This document shows, piece by piece, positions 9,513 to 18,746 of a stretch of DNA of 64,000 nt. Under the pieces are notes generated by a model. The model was not told the origin of the DNA, searched no databases, and saw nothing but the letters and a program-made list of their open reading frames with translations. Location: contig NZ_QVON01000006.1 in assembly GCF_003426735.1 (NCBI RefSeq), positions 310,001 to 374,000 of the forward strand. The letters are read 5' to 3'. Position 1 is the first letter of the stretch. Each line of letters starts with the position of its first letter. Source of the DNA: Arenibacter sp. P308M17. GTDB lineage: Bacteria > Bacteroidota > Bacteroidia > Flavobacteriales > Flavobacteriaceae. The position numbers and the translations under genes were made by a program.

Positions 9513-10358
9513 ATGAAAACTATATATTCCCTAATATTTATCCTAATGGCCCTGATCAGTTTTGGGTGCGAGGAAGACGTAAGCCACTATGACTTTGAAC
9601 AATACAAGTTTGTCTCGTTTATAGCATCGGACATTACCGTCCCGGAAACCTATTCCACGGACAGTGGGGTAGCATACCCTATTTACCTTAGGTATGATGG
9701 TAGTGTACTTGAGGAGGACTTTAACGTTACCGTGAATGTTACGGCCAATAACGCACAAATAGGAATAGATTATGATGTGGCATCTACTACTGTAGTCTTC
9801 AAGGCCGGTGAAATAAGGTCGGAACCGTTACTTATCAATATTGTGGACAATTTATTGAACAGCGATCAAGACAGAAGTTTGACCATCGATATTGTTAGCG
9901 CTAGCAACCCTTTGATCGATATAGGTGTGGGTATCGTCAATCAATCCAACAAATCGGTTACCATGAATATCACGGATGATGAATGTAGTGAGACCATAAG
10001 TATTTTTGATGCTCCAAATTTAATTAGTTCGGCAGGGAACCATACTGTGGCGGGAGCAGTGGCCGACAATGTGGTAACCCTGACAGGTGATCTGATCGAT
10101 TACGGTACATTTCCAAATGCCCAACTTGGTATAGCCCTGACACCGACCGTTGAAGGAGGTACTGCCGGTACAGCCACATTTAGTAATTACCCTGCAGGTA
10201 CGGATAATGATGGTTATGTGTATGAATTTAGACAAAATGGGCAGGGAACGTATAACATATGTACGGGGGAAATTTTGGTCTCCATAGATGTTTATTATGA
10301 ATCCGGAGGTTCTTGGGTTTTTTGGTATACCTCCCAGAATATATTTTCCATTCCATAA
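9513..10358 (+). CDS. Surface lipoprotein with a Calx-beta-like domain (SusE/F position)
   Basis: 281 residues with a lipoprotein signal (LMALISFGCEED). Residues about 45-150 look like a Calx-beta fold: IYLRYDGSVLEEDFNVTVNV, IGIDYDV, VVFKAGEIRSEPLLINIVDN, then SVTMNITDDEC. This pattern is common in Bacteroidota lipoproteins encoded right after SusD. The C-terminal 100 residues are beta-rich without a recognised family. By position it is the SusE/SusF equivalent, an accessory cargo binder on the cell surface, 35 bases after susD. Function is inferred from position only. Confidence 0.75.
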   Translation: MKTIYSLIFILMALISFGCEEDVSHYDFEQYKFVSFIASDITVPETYSTDSGVAYPIYLRYDGSVLEEDFNVTVNVTANNAQIGIDYDVASTTVVFKAGEIRSEPLLINIVDNLLNSDQDRSLTIDIVSASNPLIDIGVGIVNQSNKSVTMNITDDECSETISIFDAPNLISSAGNHTVAGAVADNVVTLTGDLIDYGTFPNAQLGIALTPTVEGGTAGTATFSNYPAGTDNDGYVYEFRQNGQGTYNICTGEILVSIDVYYESGGSWVFWYTSQNIFSIP

Positions 10359-10393
10359 AATTAAGTTGATCCGGTCAGGATTTGGTTTTTGCA

Positions 10394-10421
10394 AGATGTG
10401 GTTTTTTCGAAAATCACATCT
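10394..10421. terminator. Hairpin between the lipoprotein and phosphodiesterase genes
   Basis: AGATGTG and CACATCT arms around a 14-base loop, followed by a pyrimidine run. It could be a weak terminator or an attenuator inside the operon. Confidence 0.35.
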
Positions 10422-10538
10422 CTCTTTCAAGTTCTTAATTCCATTCTATGGTCACCACAATAGGTACATAAAATACTAATGTGATTACACGAAAATTTTG
10501 AAAAAATAGTTTTAATTTAATTCAGTTATTAACAAGAG

Positions 10539-11777
10539 ATGATTAAAATAGTACAGCATATAATAATATTGGTCTGTTTTGGATTGGTGGGCCATGGCCA
10601 AACAAAGGCCTTGCCAAAAGTTCTTTTTGTAATAGTGGATGGAATATCCGCCGATGTTATTGAAAAGATTCCTACGCCCTATTTGGATGCCATTTCAGGA
10701 GTTGGGGGATATACCCGTGCCTATGTTGGGGGAGAGGCGGACGGATATTCACAAACGCCTACCATATCGGCCGTAGGATACAACAGTCTGCTTACAGGAA
10801 CTTGGGCCAATAAACACAATGTCTGGGGGAACGGGATCAAAGATCCCAATTATAACTATTGGACCATTTATAGGATGGCCAAGCAATATCGTCCCGAGTT
10901 GAAAACGGCCGTATTCTCCACATGGGAGGACAATCGCACCAAATTAATTGGGGAAGGGCTTTCCCAGACGGGAAATATTAAGCTCGACTATCACTTTGAT
11001 GGTTTTGAAAACGACACCATTAATTTTCCCCATGATGATGATCGCTTGTTTATCAATAAAATAGATGAACATGTTGTTCAAGAGGCTTCCGGATATATCA
11101 GTGAAAAAGGCCCCGACCTTTCTTGGGTATATTTGGAATTTACGGATGACATGGGCCATAAATACGGGGATAGCGAGCAATTTTATAATGCTGTAAAAAT
11201 TATGGATAAGCAAATGGGACAATTGTGGGAATCCATTCAATACAGGGAAGCACATTTCAATGAAATTTGGCAAATCTTTATCACCACGGACCATGGAAGA
11301 AGCACGGAAACAGGGAAAGGACACGGTGGGCAAAGCGAGAGGGAACGTCTTACCTGGATCGTAACCAATGCCAAGGGATTGAACCCTTATTTTTATAATA
11401 ATGAACCCGGGATCGTAGATATTATGCCCACCATATTGCGAAGCTTTGATATCCGCCCCCTAAGGGAACAATTATGGGAATTGGATGGAGCTCCCCTTAC
11501 AGGTCCTATCTCCATTGCCAATGTCAAAGGCACTCTTGCGGGCAATAAGGTCCAAATTACCTGGGAGGCATTTGAAAGAAACGGAAGTCTTAAAATTTGG
11601 GTTTCCCTTACCAATAATTTTGCAAAGGGCGGCGAGGATAAATATTTGTTGGTTAAAAAGGTGAAAACCAAATTGCAAAAAGCCGTTATCGACCTATCCG
11701 ATTACCCTTCCGGTTTTTACAAGATTATCCTAGAGGGGAAACACAATACCCTAAACACTTGGGCAATTAAGGAATAA
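10539..11777 (+). CDS. Secreted alkaline-phosphatase-superfamily phosphodiesterase (NPP-like)
   Basis: 412 residues, signal peptide 1-20 (GLVGHGQ). Metal-site and nucleophile motifs of the type I phosphodiesterase/nucleotide pyrophosphatase family are visible: FVIVDGISADV (first metal Asp), TPTISAVGYNSLLTGTW (likely Thr or Ser nucleophile region), EFTDDMGHKYG (Asp and His ligands), TTDHGRS, then GHGGQSE. A beta-rich C-terminal tail of about 100 residues follows. It should cleave a phosphate mono- or diester outside the cytoplasm. It is the last gene of the SusCD operon, 180 bases behind the lipoprotein, so the cargo may carry a phosphate ester. Exact substrate unknown. Confidence 0.85.
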   Translation: MIKIVQHIIILVCFGLVGHGQTKALPKVLFVIVDGISADVIEKIPTPYLDAISGVGGYTRAYVGGEADGYSQTPTISAVGYNSLLTGTWANKHNVWGNGIKDPNYNYWTIYRMAKQYRPELKTAVFSTWEDNRTKLIGEGLSQTGNIKLDYHFDGFENDTINFPHDDDRLFINKIDEHVVQEASGYISEKGPDLSWVYLEFTDDMGHKYGDSEQFYNAVKIMDKQMGQLWESIQYREAHFNEIWQIFITTDHGRSTETGKGHGGQSERERLTWIVTNAKGLNPYFYNNEPGIVDIMPTILRSFDIRPLREQLWELDGAPLTGPISIANVKGTLAGNKVQITWEAFERNGSLKIWVSLTNNFAKGGEDKYLLVKKVKTKLQKAVIDLSDYPSGFYKIILEGKHNTLNTWAIKE

Positions 11778-11834
11778 TGGGGCTTTAGGATCAATTTTTT
11801 TGGGCACAAGCGTGGCGCTTGCGCCTATATACCA

Positions 11835-13409
11835 TTATTGGTCGCTTGAATTTGAAGCCGGTATAAAATGGGCCTTCAGATCCGGTTTTGCCATGGTACT
11901 GTCCAACGGAAACATAGGTCTTTTAATACGTTTATACCCCAATCTATTAAGATCTTGATCAACACCACCGGGGGTCAATGCCATAACCCAATCGCCGCGC
12001 AAATCGTACAGTTCCGGGACCAGGTAACCAATCTTGACTACAATGATGTCCGTTTTCATTGGTTTTAGACCTAAGTTTGTGAAGTCGCTTAAATAATGGT
12101 AAGGCTTTCTTTTTTTGGTAACTATTACCTGTATACCGCTTATCTTGACCACTACCTCCAGTTCTGCGTTTACATCACCGGACTTGATGGCCGTAATGGT
12201 TCCCTCCAGTTCCAAAGGACCGGCAAATCGGTCGTCCACTGCGGCACCGGCCGTAGCCTTGATTTTTCCGCCAACACCTATTTCAAGGGCCTTTTCAACA
12301 AATTCAGGGCCAGGAATGGAGGCATAGATTAGGGAAGGACCTTTGTCCGATTTAAATTCAGGTCTGGCCAAAAGTTGCTGTAAGGTCCAGGTTACGTCTC
12401 CTGAACCACCGGCAGTGGGGTTATCTCCCATATCACTAATCATGAACGGACGCTTTGTACTGGCCAGGGCCATTTTTAAACTTTCGTTCAAGGAAGTGGT
12501 CGGGGCCACAAATTCAAATTGATTTCTCACGTCCCAAAAGCTTTGCGCCAAGGTTTCGGCCCCTTTTTCAACTTTTGCCCTATCATCGCCTGTAACCATA
12601 ACTACGGCATGGTTTCGAGGTTCATCTGCCCATGCATATCCGATCCAGATAGCGGCATCGATAATTCCTTCTTCATTGGCTATCCCAGGGACTTTGGCGT
12701 ATAGGCTTTTGCCCGGTTCTATTCGGGTGCTTGTTTTCTCGCCGGGCAATAATATGGGTACAGGAATCCATGCCTTGTATTTGGGTTTGCCCTTGCCATT
12801 TTCAAGTCGGTCCAGAAGATTGGTTACTGCCCTTTTTTTGGATTGGATGGCATCTTCGTGGGGCGCCATTCTATAACAGGTGATTAAATCGGTATGTTTT
12901 GCCAATTTTTCGGACACGTTTCCGTGAAGGTCCATAGAGGTGGATATAAGTACCTCGGTCCCGATAACTCCCCTAATTCGTTCTATGAAGTCGCCCTCAG
13001 GGTCATCCAGTCCTACCACGCTCATTGCCCCATGTATATCAAAGAAAAGTCCGTCATAGGGACCATTTTCCTCTAATAATTTTAAGGTTTTTGTTACCAA
13101 GGATTCGTAGGCTTCCCGAGTGACCGTACCTCCCGGCAATGATTTTCCAACTAAGGCAGGTACCCATTGTGCCCTATTTCTATTTAGGGAATCTATTTGT
13201 AGAAATGGGTATTTTGTAAATATGGAATCCCCTACTTTGGCATGAAACGCTTCTTCGTGCGTCAGGGCGGGTGAAAAGGTGCTGCTTTCTATTCCAAGCC
13301 CTGCAATGGCAATTTTAGGCAGTTCTTTGGTTTCTTTTTGGTTTTTGCATTGTTGGCATGAAGCCATTAGGATCAGGAGAAGGATATAGCAATTGTAAAG
13401 TGGTTTCAA
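11835..13409 (-). CDS. M81 family metallopeptidase (MlrC/microcystinase-C-like), lipoprotein
   Basis: 524 residues from a TTG start at 13409; no ATG occurs before the signal sequence (LLILMASCQQC), so the TTG start is favoured. The N-terminal DUF1485-type domain has IAIAGLGIESSTFSP, the phrase FFDIHGAMSV and STSMDLHGN (metal-binding Asp and His ligands). The C-terminal MlrC domain has SDMGDNPTAGGSGD. The family contains MlrC, which hydrolyses linearised microcystin and other short peptides. A lipoprotein signal is unusual for it and places it in the envelope. It converges on the SusCD-phosphodiesterase operon with a 57-base gap, so the two may share a substrate; that link is inference. Confidence 0.88.
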   Translation of the reverse strand: MKPLYNCYILLLILMASCQQCKNQKETKELPKIAIAGLGIESSTFSPALTHEEAFHAKVGDSIFTKYPFLQIDSLNRNRAQWVPALVGKSLPGGTVTREAYESLVTKTLKLLEENGPYDGLFFDIHGAMSVVGLDDPEGDFIERIRGVIGTEVLISTSMDLHGNVSEKLAKHTDLITCYRMAPHEDAIQSKKRAVTNLLDRLENGKGKPKYKAWIPVPILLPGEKTSTRIEPGKSLYAKVPGIANEEGIIDAAIWIGYAWADEPRNHAVVMVTGDDRAKVEKGAETLAQSFWDVRNQFEFVAPTTSLNESLKMALASTKRPFMISDMGDNPTAGGSGDVTWTLQQLLARPEFKSDKGPSLIYASIPGPEFVEKALEIGVGGKIKATAGAAVDDRFAGPLELEGTITAIKSGDVNAELEVVVKISGIQVIVTKKRKPYHYLSDFTNLGLKPMKTDIIVVKIGYLVPELYDLRGDWVMALTPGGVDQDLNRLGYKRIKRPMFPLDSTMAKPDLKAHFIPASNSSDQ

Positions 13410-13550
13410 TTTTTATCTTGTTTTAGGTTTCAAATAGTGAAAGGGAAGTGTTTTCCTAGGAAAACTCCATTATTGCAACCCAATATAAGAATTTAATGAG
13501 GAGTTTTTTGAATAAAAGGAAACAATGTTCGATGTTCCGCAAACAGTTAA

Positions 13551-13712
13551 CAATAAACAATTATCAATTGTAAGGTATTGAAATAAGAAGTTTGATTGTT
13601 GCCCATTGGTTTGCCCAATATAGTTTGCCAAGGAATTTTCTTCCTTTCTAAGAATCTTTGCAGATAGGGTTTTCTTCCGTAGCCTTGATAGGATCCCGAA
13701 AGTTTCAGTGAT
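13551..13712. repeat. Dispersed repeat, family 2, copy A
   Basis: Matches 17735-17860 in the same orientation: TGAAATAAGAAGTTTGATTG is identical, followed by GTTTG.C.AGGAAT....TTCC and a final CCGAAAGTT. The stretch 13410-13878 has no other gene. The two copies flank the PorP/adhesin operon. Confidence 0.6.
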
Positions 13713-13810
13713 TCAAGAGCCTTCAACTGCAAACAAAATCGCTAATTCCTATCCTTACCGGATCGGGCGGGTCACAGCTACCATCCCAAAAGTTTAAAAC
13801 ACTTTAATAT

Positions 13811-13850
13811 AAAAGGTGGGATACCCAATTTCCGGGACCCCACCTTTTTT
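13811..13850 (-). terminator. Terminator of the PorP/adhesin operon
   Basis: AAAAGGTGGG paired with CCCACCTTTTTT around an 18-base loop, T-rich on both strands. It lies 28 bases past the porP stop, so it can end minus-strand transcripts and also block readthrough from the left. Confidence 0.7.
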
Positions 13851-13878
13851 AATTTTTTAAAAAATACGTTATTGGTTC

Positions 13879-14766
13879 TTATAAATTTAATTTTAAAAGT
13901 ATTTCGTGGCTTCCATTGCTTATGTTGTTAATGGTAGACTGTGTGGCGGCTTCATAGGCATATCCCAAATGAAGCCTTTTACTGGCCTTAAAAATAAAGA
14001 AACCACCAAAGCCTTCATTCAACCGATATGCCACACCGGGTTCAAATCTCTCTCCCAACATAAAGGCTGCGGTAAAGTCCATTGAAAGGGGCGATGCATC
14101 TACATATCGGGCCAGTATGGCAGGCTTAAAAGTAATGTTGCCGTTCAAAGGTATGTCGTAACCGGCCGACGCATAGATATGTATCCTATCTTCTCCTTGC
14201 TTTGCAATTCCGTTGTCATTGTCCAAACGATTTGGGGTAAGAATTTTGGGAACGGACAGGGAGGCGAAGTAGGATTTTCCTTTTAGGTAGGCCCCGGCTC
14301 CGACATTGGGTGAAAAACCGCCATCAACATCCATTAAACTTGGATCTGCCTGTATACTATAGGTAATCAGTCCGTCCGTGTTTACCTTATAGGAGTTCAA
14401 TCCTGCTTTTACTCCCAAAAATAGTAGCGTATTTGCATTTAATTGCAGTTGATAAGAAAAATCCAGCGTTATCGAAGTCTGGTTTTCTATGAACGTCCTA
14501 TCATTTATGACAGAGATTCCAAGGCCAAGATTTTTCCCGACGGGGGTTCCGAAGAAAACGGTCTGGGTTTCCGGGCTACCTTCTACACTGGCCCATTGGC
14601 TCCTTATTCCCACCCCAATATCGGTCCCCTCGTTAGACCCCGCGTAAGCGGGGTTAATAAGGTTCATATTATATCTGTAAAATGTGAAATTAGGGTCCTG
14701 CTGGGCCGATAATGCACCTATGGCCAAAAAAGCGATTAGGACGAAATATATTATTTTAAATTTCAT
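13879..14766 (-). CDS. PorP/SprF family type IX secretion membrane protein
   Basis: 295 residues with signal peptide (FLAIGALSAQQDP). Family phrases: FTFYRYNMNLINPAYAGS near the N-terminus, GIRSQWASVEGSPETQTVFF, and a barrel-like C-terminus ending EILLKLNL. PorP/SprF proteins work with T9SS cargo carrying a type-B C-terminal domain and are usually encoded right after that cargo. Here it follows the large type-B adhesin by 36 bases on the same strand. SprF supports SprB secretion in Flavobacterium johnsoniae; this paralogue probably serves only its neighbour, which now carries an internal stop. Confidence 0.92.
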   Translation of the reverse strand: MKFKIIYFVLIAFLAIGALSAQQDPNFTFYRYNMNLINPAYAGSNEGTDIGVGIRSQWASVEGSPETQTVFFGTPVGKNLGLGISVINDRTFIENQTSITLDFSYQLQLNANTLLFLGVKAGLNSYKVNTDGLITYSIQADPSLMDVDGGFSPNVGAGAYLKGKSYFASLSVPKILTPNRLDNDNGIAKQGEDRIHIYASAGYDIPLNGNITFKPAILARYVDASPLSMDFTAAFMLGERFEPGVAYRLNEGFGGFFIFKASKRLHLGYAYEAATQSTINNISNGSHEILLKLNL

Positions 14767-14802
14767 TTTGATTTTGATTTTTTAATTGGTTAACGATCGG
14801 TC

Positions 14803-17301
14803 TTAATAATTGATGAACAGCCATCCCTGAATTGGTGCGGTACCATTGGCCAGATCTATGGTATACATATAGGATCCGGCAGGCAATTTGTTGCTGTTGG
14901 ACTTATAGGTGGCGTTCCAATCGTTTCTATAGCCTTTGCTTGCAAATACCTCATGTCCCCATCGGTTATAGACCTTTATAAGTGCATTGGAATAATTCTC
15001 TACTCCTGGTATTATCCAGTTATCATTTATTCCGTCCCCATTGGGTGTAAAGGCCTGGGCAGGTACCAAAATTGGTGTCACTGGTGTCTCTTCTCCCCCT
15101 GGAACAAAAAAGCTCGTATCGTCCAACGGATCCGTATTGTTTGCCAGCTCCTCCTCATCCGAATCCCCATCGTTGTCATCATCGGTATCGGAATTATTGC
15201 CTATGCCGTCTCCATCCGTGTCGGTATCTTCGGTCCCATCCAATGGGAAGGCATCCTCCTCATCAAGAGTACCATCGTTATCATCGTCGGTATCGGAATT
15301 ATTGCCTATGCCGTCTCCATCCGTGTCGGTATCTTCGGTCCCATCCAATGGGAAGGCATCCTCCTCATCAAGAGTACCATCGTTATCATCGTCGGTATCA
15401 CAGGAATTGGCTATTAAATCCCCATCCGTATCCTCTCCGGTCAAGGTAAGGATCGCTGTTTCTGTTGTAGTATTGCCACTGGCGTCCGTTGCCGTTATGG
15501 TAATGGTGTAATCCCCTAAATCGGCACAGTCAAAATCTGTACGGTCAATACCAATGCTTGCCATACTGCAACTGTCATAACCCTCCACTATAAACTCTTC
15601 CGCTGTGATGCTGGCCGAACCTGTTTCATTTAGTGGCTTTACAACATTCTGTACTACTATTGTTGGAGCCGTTAGGTTCACCAACGTTACCTCAAAAGTG
15701 GTGCTATCGGTATTTCCGTTCCCATCGTCGGCAGTAAGCGTAATGATCTGCACTGTTCCGTGTCCGCTAATTACGGTACCCGCCATTGGCGATTGGGAGA
15801 CTGTAACTGTACCACAATTATCCACAGCCGTTGTTAGGCCCGTATAATCCGGGATGGTAAAATTACAATAGGCGTCCAGATCTTCCTCCTTATCAGTTAC
15901 GGCAGTCAATGTGGGGGCCGTTACGTCCTTCAATGTAACCTCAAAAGTAGTACTATCGGTATTTCCGTTTCCATCGTCGGCAGTAAGCGTAATGATCTGC
16001 ACTGTTCCGTGTCCGCTAATTACGGTACCCGCCATTGGCGATTGGGTAACTGACGCTGAGCCACAATTGTCCATGGCCGTTGTTAGGCCGGTATAATCAG
16101 GAAGGGTAAAATTACAGTTGGCATCCAGATCTTCCTCTGTATCTGCTACGGCAGTCAATGTAGGCGGAATAAGATCATTAAAGGTTACATCAAAGGTCTG
16201 TGTCCCTATTTCCCCCAAACTATCCTCAATCGAAACCGTAATGGTGCTTGTTCCTGCCGCATCCACTACCGGTGTTATGGCAATTGAACGGGTATTGCCA
16301 CTTCCAGTAATGATAATGTCCGCATTCGCAACTATGCTTGTATTTGAAGAAGCTGCGGTAACCGTAAAGGTATTGTCCCCCGGAAAGGTATCCGTAATCG
16401 TTAGTGAAAGTCCTGAAACCGACCCGTTAATACATTCGGACTGGTTTGCCATGGTTGAACCTGAAGGTGTATCGTTGGATGTAGTCGTAAAAGACACTTC
16501 ATCGCCATAACCTGTTCCTACTGAGGTAGTGGCGTAAGCACGTAAATAATAGGTGGTACCTGCTGTTAAACCGGATATATTGCTACTGTACGATCCCGTT
16601 CCCGTACCATTGGAAGTTTTTGAATCTGCTATTGTTGGAGTTCCAGTTGTGTTCCAGCAAACACCCCTTTCCGTGATTTCCTCGCCACCATCATCAGTTA
16701 TATTACCTCCACTCATAGCTGCTAATGATGTAATGGCAGACATTGCTGTAGTTGTAACCGTTGGTCCCAATGAGGCTAAAACCGCATCAAAGCACATGGT
16801 CATTAATAAACCACTTCCATCACCATTGTGAGAAAATGAAATAGTGGAGAAATTGTTGGATGAATGAATTTTTAATCTACCTCCTCCAATTGAGTTAAAA
16901 GTAATTACATTGTTATTGATAAAAGTATTGGCAGAACAACTGCCGTCTTCATAAGTGATTGTCAGGGTTCCTCCAGTATCAGTAGTAATTGTAACTATTT
17001 CTCCACTGTTGGCTCCTAGTACATTATATACCATATCATTAACAGGGGATGAAAAGGTATTGGTGAATGTGCTTGCAGATTGACCAATATAGACACTACT
17101 TGCTTTTGTTGTTAATCCGCAACTGGTATATGAGCCACTATAGTTGGTATATCCACCAGTTCCTGAGGCAGTTACTGTTAATCCATTTTCTGTAAAAGGA
17201 AAATCACTATAACCTTTTTCGGTTGTACAGGTTACTTGGCCAAATGCACTAAGATACCCTCAACAGGATGTCATCAGTAATAGTAAAGATATTTTTTTCA
17301 T
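14803..17301 (-). pseudogene. T9SS type-B adhesin with HYR and thrombospondin-3 repeats, interrupted by TGA at codon 14
   Basis: The intact frame runs from an ATG at 17301 to 14803 (833 codons). It starts MKKISLLLLMTSC, then a TGA (17260-17262), then GYLSAFGQ, an ordinary signal-peptide continuation if the stop were TGG (Trp). The next in-frame ATG (17034) lies past the signal, so a product from there would stay in the cytoplasm. Domains after the N-terminal beta region: a fibronectin-like segment (GTTYYLRAYATTSVG), a cadherin-like part, two near-identical HYR domains (83-residue period), calcium-binding type-3 repeats (DTDGDGIGN) and the type-B sorting tail (FTPNGDGINDNWIIPG, then KVYNRWGHEVF). 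Probably a surface adhesin, newly inactivated or subject to phase-like reversion; a base-call error is the alternative. Confidence 0.82.
15168..15395 (-). repeat. Tandem 105-bp repeat (thrombospondin type-3 units)
   Basis: The word CATCGTT[AG]TCATC recurs at 15168, 15273 and 15378, exactly 105 bases (35 residues) apart, with near-identical DNA for two full units. Each encodes an Asp-rich calcium-binding unit (DTDGDGIGNNSDTDDDNDG). Such repeats change copy number by slippage. The HYR domains upstream repeat with a 249-bp period (about 15709 and 15958). Confidence 0.85.
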
Positions 17302-17452
17302 AAAATAGGTTTGTGGGTATGTGACTGGTTATTTGTCTTTAAAAATGTTGGTTTGTGCCATTTCATTACTGTAGTATTTTTCGTCATATGAATTTTTGTT
17401 TTTCAGGATAACGGACCAAGAATATGTCTAGTACTTACAATCTTCAACCGGC

Positions 17453-17466
17453 TTGATATATATCAA
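17453..17466. promoter_or_regulatory. Perfect FNR-type box
   Basis: TTGAT-ATAT-ATCAA, an exact match to the FNR/Crp-family consensus TTGAT-N4-ATCAA, within the 16-base palindrome CTTGATATATATCAAG. It lies 152 bases upstream of the adhesin start and in the same intergenic region as the 3' end of a Crp/Fnr regulator gene whose recognition helix has the E-x-x-S-R pattern that reads TTGAT. Confidence 0.6.
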
Positions 17467-17734
17467 GACATTCCTACATTTTTAGGTAAATGAACCAATA
17501 TAAATGCTTTTTATCGATCATTTTATTGATTATCCTACAAAAATTGAGAGCGGTAATTGATAATAAAAATCAGTGGGCTAGGCGTTGAATCGCCCATTTT
17601 ACTGCCTTTATAAGGGAGTTGACAAAGGAATGAGTTGTAAAAATAGGATTACAGTATAATAGGGCCGATGTACGAATGTACAAATTGGAATATTGTGGGC
17701 CGCTATTGAAAATATTTTTGCAATAGGCCATAAT

Positions 17735-17860
17735 CAATTAACAATGGCAAGGTAATGAAATAAGAAGTTTGATTGTGGACAATTCCTTTACAGGAATACT
17801 GTTTGTCCAGGAATATGATTCCGTTTCAAAACACTTGTCTTCCTTAGCCGAAAGTTATGT
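17735..17860. repeat. Dispersed repeat, family 2, copy B
   Basis: Direct-orientation partner of the copy at 13551-13712 (TGAAATAAGAAGTTTGATTG shared exactly). It lies between the Crp/Fnr gene and the adhesin. Apart from this and the FNR-type box, the gene-free stretch 17302-17874 shows nothing recognisable. Confidence 0.6.
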
Positions 17861-17874
17861 GATTTTAAAGTAGT

Positions 17875-18501
17875 TTAATTTTGCTCAATATTGGATTTAA
17901 GTTCTTTGGCATGTTCGTTGAATATTCTGGAAAGTGTTTCGGGACGCATGGTAAGGAAGGAAGCCAAATATTTTTTGGGGATTCTTTCGCTCATTTTTGG
18001 GTCAGTATTTCTTAAAAAATAGCTTAAACGTTTGTCAGCACTGGGAATTCTGGTCATAAAGGCCCTATTCTCTGCATGTATGTAATATTCAACCATCATG
18101 ATCCGGTTTATTTCCCGCATTTCGGGAAAGTTCCTTAAACAATATTGAAAATCCTGATATTCCAAATATTCACAATGCGTGTCTTCTAGACATTGGATGT
18201 TTTCCCTGGCGGGCTCATTTTTAAAAAATCCCGTAATCGAGGTGAAAATTTCACTGTCAAAACTGATCCAGGTAGTGACATCAACCTTATCACTAACGAA
18301 ATATCCCCTGACCAATCCTTTTTTTATGACATATAGTTTATTACAAATTTCACCCTCTTTATGAATGAGTTCATTTTTTGCGAAGACTGATCTTTTTATT
18401 TTGTTGGCCAAGAACGACTTTAATTCAGAGGAAAGTGGGACAATTTCATTTAGATAAATTAATATAAATAGGTTTTTATGAATTTTACTTAGAGGAGACA
18501 T
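17875..18501 (-). CDS. Crp/Fnr family transcriptional regulator
   Basis: 208 residues. Cyclic-nucleotide-binding-like beta roll at about residues 25-120 (KNELIHKEGEICNKLYVIKKGLV), dimerisation helix and C-terminal winged helix (KRLSYFLRNTDPKMSERIP, then LASFLTMRPETLSRIF). The recognition helix reads P-E-T-L-S-R, the E--SR pattern FNR uses to bind TTGAT. The four clustered cysteines of FNR are absent, so it is not an iron-sulfur oxygen sensor of that type, and cAMP-contact residues are not evident. The probable target is the palindrome at 17453-17466 downstream. Ligand unknown. Confidence 0.88.
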   Translation of the reverse strand: MSPLSKIHKNLFILIYLNEIVPLSSELKSFLANKIKRSVFAKNELIHKEGEICNKLYVIKKGLVRGYFVSDKVDVTTWISFDSEIFTSITGFFKNEPARENIQCLEDTHCEYLEYQDFQYCLRNFPEMREINRIMMVEYYIHAENRAFMTRIPSADKRLSYFLRNTDPKMSERIPKKYLASFLTMRPETLSRIFNEHAKELKSNIEQN

Positions 18502-18746
18502 TTTAATAAATAGTGGTTGAATGGTAAAAATAACAAAAAAGTTGGTCTTGGGGCACGATGTATTGGTTTTTACGTTTTTAACAAAATGTCGGCACCAATT
18601 GAAGTCAAATATTCAAATTGGAATAATGAATCTGGAAAAATTGTCATATTCAGGACGTTGCCTAAAGCAAGGAGAAAACTACGTTTATCGCCGATAACCT
18701 TGCTGACTGGATTAACAAAATTAAATGTCGATCGGGAAAGGATAAT

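Noticed and set aside
13547..13732. 61-codon minus-strand frame
   Set aside because: It lies in a dispersed repeat and has no counterpart in the second copy.
15168..15395. Regular repeats as a CRISPR array
   Set aside because: The 105-bp units are coding, contiguous and encode calcium-binding motifs; there are no unique spacers and no cas genes.
15041..15511. Plus-strand open frame of 156 codons (and similar frames 14953-16510)
   Set aside because: They are antisense shadows of the repeat-rich adhesin; their Ser/Pro-rich composition follows from the reverse complement of Asp-rich repeats.
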